Shown here piece after piece: positions 14,992 through 19,355 of a DNA stretch of 19,355 nt. The notes under the pieces are model-generated. The model did no database searches. It was not told the origin of the DNA and was given only the letters and a program-made list of their open reading frames with translations. How positions within the stretch are numbered: position 1 is the first letter of the stretch; every line of letters begins with the position of its first letter. Origin of the DNA: Candidatus Gerdarchaeota archaeon (GTDB lineage Archaea; Asgardarchaeota; Heimdallarchaeia; JABLTI01); assembly GCA_016839405.1 (NCBI GenBank), contig JAEOUJ010000033.1:1-19355 (forward strand), given 5' to 3'. The position numbers were made by a program, and so were the translations under genes.

Positions 14992-15910
14992 GTTCAATTT
15001 CATCGAGTACATATTCATCCATTTTCTTTTTTTTGCCAAGTATTAAGTCCTCTAAATAACCATATGATGCAAACCATGCAATTGCCATAAATGTTGGTAT
15101 GAAATTGATAAACCAAGAAGTTACCATAATGGAATTTGGATGATATTGTCCTGTAAAGAAATAACCCATATTTTCATAATCATTTGTTAAAATTGTTTGT
15201 ATAGCACCTCTAAGATTAAATTCAACGCCACCAGTAATTACTCCCATTTGAAGTCCCACAGCAAGTCCTGCAATTAGATTAAATATGAAGATTTTAACTA
15301 AACTAACTATAGGCTGCTTTTTCCCTTTGAAAAATCGTTTTGATATAAAGGCACCTATTAGCATTGAAAGTATTAATGGTAACCATACAATTAGGAAGTA
15401 GAATCCTCCACCTTTATTCTCATTCAATAAAGGAACATATTGGTGGAAAAATCTGAAATTCAATAAATAATCATAATCAGTAGATGGTTGTGGATAACCT
15501 GATCCTGGTAAAATAACAAAGAAAATTCCTAAAACATAGACAATTAAAGGTGCAAATAACCATGCTGCCGATGTCATTGCATTATTTAAATCACTTCTTT
15601 CATAGAAATATTCGTTATATGGATCAATATCATCTTTTACCTTTCCAGAATTTAAGCCATAATTAATGAATATTTGTGCTATATAAAGAGGAGCTGAGAA
15701 GATAGCTTCAAAAGAGAATCCTATACGGACGATGTTTACTATGATCATCATAAAGAGTGATGCAATGTAATAACATAACAGCCAAAATCCAGTTGGTCCA
15801 ATATAATCTACAAAACGTTTAGTTGGATGTTTGAGGATCTCATCCTTTAATGTTCGAGATTTTTTAATTTTAGCATTTTCTTTATTTTTATCTATAGTTT
15901 CAGTGCTCAT
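14975..15910 (-). CDS. Multi-pass membrane protein of unknown function
   Basis: 311 residues, family not recognised. A charged ~35-residue N-terminus (KHPTKRFVDYIGPTGFW) leads into five or six hydrophobic helices (about 41-62, 66-85, 113-133, 170-189, 203-226, 262-283). A hydrophilic loop at 86-110 (DDIDPYNEYFYERSDLNNA) and another at 134-168, rich in aromatics and prolines (PGSGYPQPSTDYDY), separate them. The C-terminus is lysine- and glutamate-rich (LGKKKKMDEY) and probably cytoplasmic. The helix arrangement with polar N-terminus is loosely like Yip1-type membrane proteins, but I cannot show that. It is divergent from the ABC ATPase gene, with 169 bases between that hold TATA-like boxes in both directions, so the two could be co-regulated. 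Confidence 0.7.
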   Translation of the reverse strand: MSTETIDKNKENAKIKKSRTLKDEILKHPTKRFVDYIGPTGFWLLCYYIASLFMMIIVNIVRIGFSFEAIFSAPLYIAQIFINYGLNSGKVKDDIDPYNEYFYERSDLNNAMTSAAWLFAPLIVYVLGIFFVILPGSGYPQPSTDYDYLLNFRFFHQYVPLLNENKGGGFYFLIVWLPLILSMLIGAFISKRFFKGKKQPIVSLVKIFIFNLIAGLAVGLQMGVITGGVEFNLRGAIQTILTNDYENMGYFFTGQYHPNSIMVTSWFINFIPTFMAIAWFASYGYLEDLILGKKKKMDEYVLDEIEQEPVS

Positions 15911-15968
15911 AGATTGGATTTAGGTTTTTTACTTTTTAATGTTTTCTCTTAGCACGGAATATCAAGTT

Positions 15969-15977
15969 ATTTAAAAA
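15969..15977 (-). promoter_or_regulatory. TATA-like box for the multi-pass membrane protein gene
   Basis: TTTTTAAAT on the minus strand, about 60 bases before the ATG at 15910. Predicted leader about 35 bases; no ribosome site is evident. Confidence 0.35.
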
Positions 15978-15999
15978 GCATATCAATCTAATTGAATAA

Positions 16000-16007
16000 T
16001 TTAAATA
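16000..16007 (+). promoter_or_regulatory. TATA-like box for the ABC ATPase gene
   Basis: TTTAAATA, about 76 bases before the ATG at 16080. GGGG (16071-16074) lies five bases before the ATG. Predicted leader about 50 bases. Confidence 0.35.
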
Positions 16008-16079
16008 GACCTATTACTTGTTTTTTAATTAGTAATTTCTAAAAAATGAGTATTAATAGAACTAAGATTTGGGGTAAAA

Positions 16080-17054
16080 ATGAATTCAGATAGTTCTGAA
16101 ATACAAATGCCTATCTTGAATATAGAAGAAGTTTACAAGATATATCAAAGTGAAAAAACCGAAACAGCTGCTTTGAGAGGTGTTTCAATGTCAATTTATC
16201 CTGGTGAAAAAGTTGTATTGATTGGCCCATCAGGAGCAGGAAAAACTACACTGGTTAATATTGCAGCAGGTTTATTACCTCCAACTTCTGGTAAGATTTT
16301 TTGGTCTGGTATTTCTCGAGATATTTCTCGTTTAACCCAAGAACAAATAGTTCGAGAAAGAAGACATTTTGCTGGCTTGGTATTTCAGGAAACTAAACTA
16401 ATTCCTCATTTGAATGTAATACAAAATGTAAAACTTGGTGGCCACCTTGCTGGAATGACAAATAGTGAAATCGATGAAAGAGCTGATATGTTAATCGAAC
16501 TAGTTAATTTATCAAATCGAATAAAACATCGTCCTAGTATGTTATCAGGTGGCGAACGACAAAGAGTAGCATTAGCTGCAGCTCTTATAACTAATCCCAA
16601 ATTAATTATAGCAGATGAAGTTACAGCCTCTCTAGATCCTCTAACAGGTGAACAAATTTTAGATGTATTAGATGATATTAATAGAGAACTAAATGTGGCA
16701 CTTTTGATTGCTACTCATGCTCAACAAGTAGCTTCACGTGCTGAAAGAATAATTGAAATAAAAGATGGTGTTATTGTAGCCATTCATGGTAGCTCTATTA
16801 AACTTCGCAATCTTGAAAAGACTAGAAGATTAGCAGTTGATAATCAAAATCGAATAGCAATTCCTGAGGATATGCTAAAAATATTAGGCAATCCACGAAG
16901 CCTTAAAGCAAAAATAGTTGGACAACAAATTCATTTGAGTTTACCAGTAGATGAAATTTACGAAATAGAAAAAATTCTAACTTGTTCTATTTGTGGGACT
17001 CTCGTTGAAGATGGTTCAAGGGTTTGCAAGAATTGTGGTTCAGTAATAACATAA
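16080..17054 (+). CDS. ABC transporter ATPase fused to an AbrB-like segment and a zinc ribbon
   Basis: 324 residues. An ABC nucleotide-binding domain fills 1-235: Walker A GPSGAGKT (49-56), Q-loop Q103, signature LSGGERQRVA (155-164), Walker B LIIADE with E180, D-loop SLD, and H213. Its shape resembles the LolD/MacB/FtsE group. It lacks the C-terminal extension usual in DppD/OppF. Instead it carries RRLAVDNQNRIAIPEDMLKI (249-268) and ~20 more residues resembling an AbrB/SpoVT swapped-hairpin strand pattern, then a zinc ribbon with C302, C305, C316, C319. The tail could bind DNA, a protein or act as a dimer module; this is inference. Peptide permease genes follow after 206 bases, but a promoter in that gap leaves it uncertain whether this ATPase serves them. 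No FtsX/MacB permease is in the window. Confidence 0.88.
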   Translation: MNSDSSEIQMPILNIEEVYKIYQSEKTETAALRGVSMSIYPGEKVVLIGPSGAGKTTLVNIAAGLLPPTSGKIFWSGISRDISRLTQEQIVRERRHFAGLVFQETKLIPHLNVIQNVKLGGHLAGMTNSEIDERADMLIELVNLSNRIKHRPSMLSGGERQRVALAAALITNPKLIIADEVTASLDPLTGEQILDVLDDINRELNVALLIATHAQQVASRAERIIEIKDGVIVAIHGSSIKLRNLEKTRRLAVDNQNRIAIPEDMLKILGNPRSLKAKIVGQQIHLSLPVDEIYEIEKILTCSICGTLVEDGSRVCKNCGSVIT

Positions 17055-17140
17055 TCGAAAATTTCAAAATTTCTCGAAAATAAAAAAAAATTTAACTTCA
17101 TAAATAAATTAATAAAAGAACATCAATAAGTAAGAGTAAT

Positions 17141-17149
17141 CTATAAATA
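17141..17149 (+). promoter_or_regulatory. TATA-like box for the peptide-permease genes
   Basis: CTATAAATA, the clearest TATA box in the window, 112 bases before the dppB ATG. A start at about 17170-17175 would put the 17175-17211 inverted repeat at the very 5' end of the message. A second AT-rich candidate (AATATATATT, 17196-17205) could give a shorter leader. Confidence 0.45.
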
Positions 17150-17174
17150 CTACTAAAAAGTAGATTTATGAAAA

Positions 17175-17211
17175 CTTTGATAATTAACAAAACCAATATA
17201 TATTATCAAAG
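17175..17211. repeat. 10-bp perfect inverted repeat upstream of dppB
   Basis: CTTTGATAAT (17175-17184) and ATTATCAAAG (17202-17211) are exact reverse complements, separated by 17 bases. Centre-to-centre distance is 27 bases. It lies at the predicted transcript start, so it could be an operator for a dimeric regulator or a 5' stem-loop. Confidence 0.4.
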
Positions 17212-17260
17212 CAAAATAAATTCGAACTATCCAAGTTCTAATTTGGAGTTGGAATATTAA

Positions 17261-18382
17261 ATGTCTGATATACAAGCTGTAGAAGTAACTGATGATGTTA
17301 CAGCCAAGAGGGTAACTAGATTAGGCGGCGGTATAGGCCAATTTTTTAGAAACTTAACTAGTAATAGAGTGCTAGTTTACAGCTTCAGAAGAATTTTAAC
17401 AATTATACCATTATTTATTGGAATCTCAATTATCACATTTACTTTGATGTATCTAATAGGAGATCCCCTTGGATATTTGATTGCACAAAATCCTCGAATA
17501 ACCCCTGCAGATATTGATCGTTTGCGTGAACAATTAGGATTAGACAGACCTCCCACACAACAATATTTAATTTGGTTAGGTGGTTTCGTTCGTTTTGATC
17601 TTGGACTAACTTTCTTTAGCAGAGTACCTGTTTTAACTGAAATTAACCATTTTCTAACAGAAACACTTAAGCTTCAAGTTACACAATTTTTAATATCATT
17701 AATCATTTCTGTTTTACTAGGTGTAATAGCAGCTAGATTCCAGAATACTTGGATTGATTCTGGAGTAAGTGCACTGGCATTACTGGGTTTATCTATGCCA
17801 ATTTTCGTTTATGGTAATTTATTGATATTTATCTTTTCAGGCAGAAATCTTCAATGGTTCCCAGCTGGCAAAGCTCATACAACTGGCATTGAACCAATTA
17901 ATTGGGGTGCAATGTGGGATGGGCGGTTCGGTGAATTTTTCAAAACTTTCTTTGTTTATACAAATGATACCATTTGGTATATGGTTCTTCCTGTAGCAAC
18001 ATTGGTTTTTGCTAGTTTAGCACTATTCACAAGACTTGTTAGAGGAACAATGTTAGAAATCTTAAGACAAGATTATATTTTAGCAGCAAGAGCAAATGGT
18101 TTATCTGAACGAGCTGTTTTAATTGGCCATGGATTACGAAATGCATTATTACCTGTTGTTACATACATTGGTTTATTTGTTGGAGGTGTTCTGGCAGGTG
18201 CACCAATTACTGAAACAGTCTTCTCATATCCTGGTTTAGGATCGAAATTTGTAGAATATATTAACAAGCTTGATCATCCATTGATAATGGGAATTAGCAT
18301 GGTAATTACACTGATGATTCTGATTGCCAATCTATTAACAGATATAGCTTATGTGTGGGTAGATCCGCGTATCGAGCTGTAA
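17261..18382 (+). CDS. dppB: Dipeptide/oligopeptide ABC transporter permease, DppB/OppB type
   Basis: 373 residues. After a ~40-residue hydrophilic N-terminus comes the family's RRILTIIPLFIGISIITFTL helix, and then IGDP and LREQLGLDRPPTQQYLIWL, standard for DppB/OppB/NikB. Six TM helices are visible; the EAA loop that docks the ATPase is DYILAARANGLSERAVLIGH (271-290) followed by LRNALLPV. The C-terminus is DPRIEL as in the family. It forms the membrane channel together with DppC for uptake of peptides or other solutes; the substrate depends on a binding protein not seen here. GGAG (17245-17248) is 12 bases before the ATG. It is slightly long (family ~310-340) because of the N-terminal tail and a loop at 203-236. 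Followed 13 bases later by dppC. Confidence 0.92.
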   Translation: MSDIQAVEVTDDVTAKRVTRLGGGIGQFFRNLTSNRVLVYSFRRILTIIPLFIGISIITFTLMYLIGDPLGYLIAQNPRITPADIDRLREQLGLDRPPTQQYLIWLGGFVRFDLGLTFFSRVPVLTEINHFLTETLKLQVTQFLISLIISVLLGVIAARFQNTWIDSGVSALALLGLSMPIFVYGNLLIFIFSGRNLQWFPAGKAHTTGIEPINWGAMWDGRFGEFFKTFFVYTNDTIWYMVLPVATLVFASLALFTRLVRGTMLEILRQDYILAARANGLSERAVLIGHGLRNALLPVVTYIGLFVGGVLAGAPITETVFSYPGLGSKFVEYINKLDHPLIMGISMVITLMILIANLLTDIAYVWVDPRIEL

Positions 18383-18383
18383 T

Positions 18384-18388
18384 GGAGG
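18384..18388 (+). promoter_or_regulatory. Shine-Dalgarno site of dppC
   Basis: GGAGG, seven bases before the ATG at 18396, directly after the dppB stop. This fixes the dppC start and supports translation as one operon. Confidence 0.7.
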
Positions 18389-18395
18389 AAAATTA

Positions 18396-19355
18396 ATGGC
18401 AACTGTAACTAAAGACAAGGTAAAAGAAGAAAAAAGTACTGCAGAATTATTGCGAATTGGAGATGAAGAACCAAAAGAGGCATCTCCATCACATTGGTCC
18501 GTAGTAAGAAAAAGATTTCAAAAAAATAAGTTAGCAACTTATGGATTTTTTATAATACTCTTGGTAACAATTGTTGCTATTTTAGCTCCTGTTATATCAC
18601 CTAATTACCCAACAAGTTTAGATCCTTTATTTGATAAATATGGTGGCGGTGGAGCAAATGAAAGACCAAGCCTTAAGTATCCAATAGGTACAGATAACCT
18701 TGGTAGAGACCTTCTTTCAAGAATTGTTTGGGGATCAAAAATCAGTCTTGTTGTTGGTATTGTTGCAGCTCTTGTATCTACTATTATAGGTGTTATATTA
18801 GGTGCACTTGCAGGTTTTTACAGAGGTCTAACAGAAGAAATAATTATGCGTTTGACAGATATGTTTCTTGCAGTTCCATTCCTTCTTATTGCTATTGTCG
18901 CAGTATCATTCTTACGATCAGGACGAATTGAATTCCTCCAAAATCTAAATCACTCTACTATTATGATCTTAGTATTAGGATTATTTGGTTGGGCGGGTTT
19001 ATGTAGATTAGTAACAGCTGAAGTAAAACGTGTTATGTCTTTAGAATACGTGCAAGCTGCAGTGTGCTTAGGAGCAAGTGATTGGCGAATAATCACAAAA
19101 CATATTCTACCAAATATCTTAGCACCAATAATTGTCATAACAACTTTAGGTATAGGTGGTAATATATTAGCAGAAGCTGGTTTAACATATCTTGGATTTG
19201 GTGATCCAACAACTGTTTCATGGGGAAGAGTAGTTAATGATGGTGTCATTAATCTACAAAACAATCCCGAACAGGTTTTTGTTGCTGGATTTGCGATTTT
19301 CTTCCTTGTTCTTGCTTTCAATATTGTTGGAGATGCCTTGCGAGATGCAATGGAT
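18396..19355 (+). CDS. dppC: Dipeptide/oligopeptide ABC transporter permease, DppC/OppC type (3' end cut off)
   Basis: The frame is open from ATG 18396 to the last base, giving 320 codons; by the family ending (GDALRDALDPRL) only a few residues are missing. A ~35-residue charged tail is followed by the OppC N-terminal helix (WSVVRKRFQKNKLATYG, then FFIILLVTIVAILAP). Next come the hallmark YPIGTDNLGRDLLSRIVWG (95-113), five more helices, and the EAA loop EYVQAAVCLGASDWRIITKH (217-236) with ILPN. The late motif LAEAGLTYLGFGDPTTVSWG matches family members. It pairs with DppB to form the transmembrane pore. It follows dppB by 13 bases with a strong ribosome site. Downstream genes, likely ATPases DppD/DppF or a binding protein, lie outside the window. 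Confidence 0.93.
   Translation, partial: MATVTKDKVKEEKSTAELLRIGDEEPKEASPSHWSVVRKRFQKNKLATYGFFIILLVTIVAILAPVISPNYPTSLDPLFDKYGGGGANERPSLKYPIGTDNLGRDLLSRIVWGSKISLVVGIVAALVSTIIGVILGALAGFYRGLTEEIIMRLTDMFLAVPFLLIAIVAVSFLRSGRIEFLQNLNHSTIMILVLGLFGWAGLCRLVTAEVKRVMSLEYVQAAVCLGASDWRIITKHILPNILAPIIVITTLGIGGNILAEAGLTYLGFGDPTTVSWGRVVNDGVINLQNNPEQVFVAGFAIFFLVLAFNIVGDALRDAMD

Noticed and set aside
17055..17100. Terminator hairpin after the ABC ATPase gene
   Set aside because: CGAAAATTT and AAATTTCTCG pair only imperfectly with almost no loop, and an A-run rather than a T-run follows on the plus strand.
18728..18931. 67-codon cysteine-rich plus-strand ORF
   Set aside because: It is an out-of-frame reading of dppC; the dppC frame is open through to the window end and matches the family throughout.
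18950..19321. 123-codon minus-strand ORF
   Set aside because: It is antisense to the well-supported dppC frame and has no recognisable domain.
1..19355. tRNA, rRNA, CRISPR array or mobile element
   Set aside because: No cloverleaf with T-loop consensus, no rRNA-like segment, no regularly spaced repeats, and no transposase or integrase reading frame was seen on either strand.

Overview
The window is a strongly AT-rich (roughly 30% GC by eye), gene-dense stretch that reads as archaeal chromosome. The evidence is a eukaryote/archaeal-type prolyl-tRNA synthetase with a C-terminal zinc domain, TATA-like boxes about 25-30 bases before expected transcript starts, Shine-Dalgarno sites on some genes only, and many iron-sulfur proteins as in an anaerobe. 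A cell-surface protein combines Ig-like repeats, one membrane helix and a cytosolic longin/roadblock-like domain, an arrangement I associate with Asgard archaea. That lineage is an inference; no marker gene proves it. I see no rRNA, tRNA, CRISPR array, insertion sequence or phage gene.

Layout. 1-1863 (+): 3' part of the surface protein. 1889-6959 (-): a run of genes read in the order HEAT-repeat protein, DUF362 iron-sulfur protein, cation diffusion facilitator, a small two-helix membrane protein, and a membrane-bound alkaline-phosphatase-superfamily enzyme; the last three overlap and look like one operon. 7147-8097 (+): carbamate kinase, divergent from the HEAT gene. 8104-9931 (-): an unrecognised cysteine-containing protein and a TatD-type hydrolase broken by one in-frame TGA. 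10009-11004 (+): an EamA/DMT transporter. 11042-13159 (-): an M24 'pita-bread' hydrolase with altered metal ligands and a cysteine-rich ferredoxin-like protein. 13399-14907 (+): a diverged prolyl-tRNA synthetase behind a long, possibly structured leader with a nine-codon upstream ORF. 14975-15910 (-): an unknown multi-pass membrane protein. 16080-19355 (+): an ABC ATPase fused to an AbrB-like segment and zinc ribbon, then DppB- and DppC-type permeases; DppC runs off the right edge.

How it fits together. Peptide-type permeases, an M24 peptidase relative, carbamate kinase and several ferredoxin-type proteins are compatible with an anaerobe that takes up and ferments peptides or amino acids. The partner genes (binding protein, DppD/DppF ATPases, ornithine carbamoyltransferase or arginine deiminase) are not in the window. 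Three of the four convergent gene pairs have an inverted repeat at their shared 3' ends; the best one is followed by eight T residues on the minus strand and looks like a terminator.

Most worth a second look: the structured leader plus uORF before the diverged ProRS, the ABC ATPase-AbrB-zinc ribbon fusion, the Ig-TM-longin surface protein, the metal-ligand-substituted M24 enzyme, and the single TGA in an otherwise intact TatD gene.
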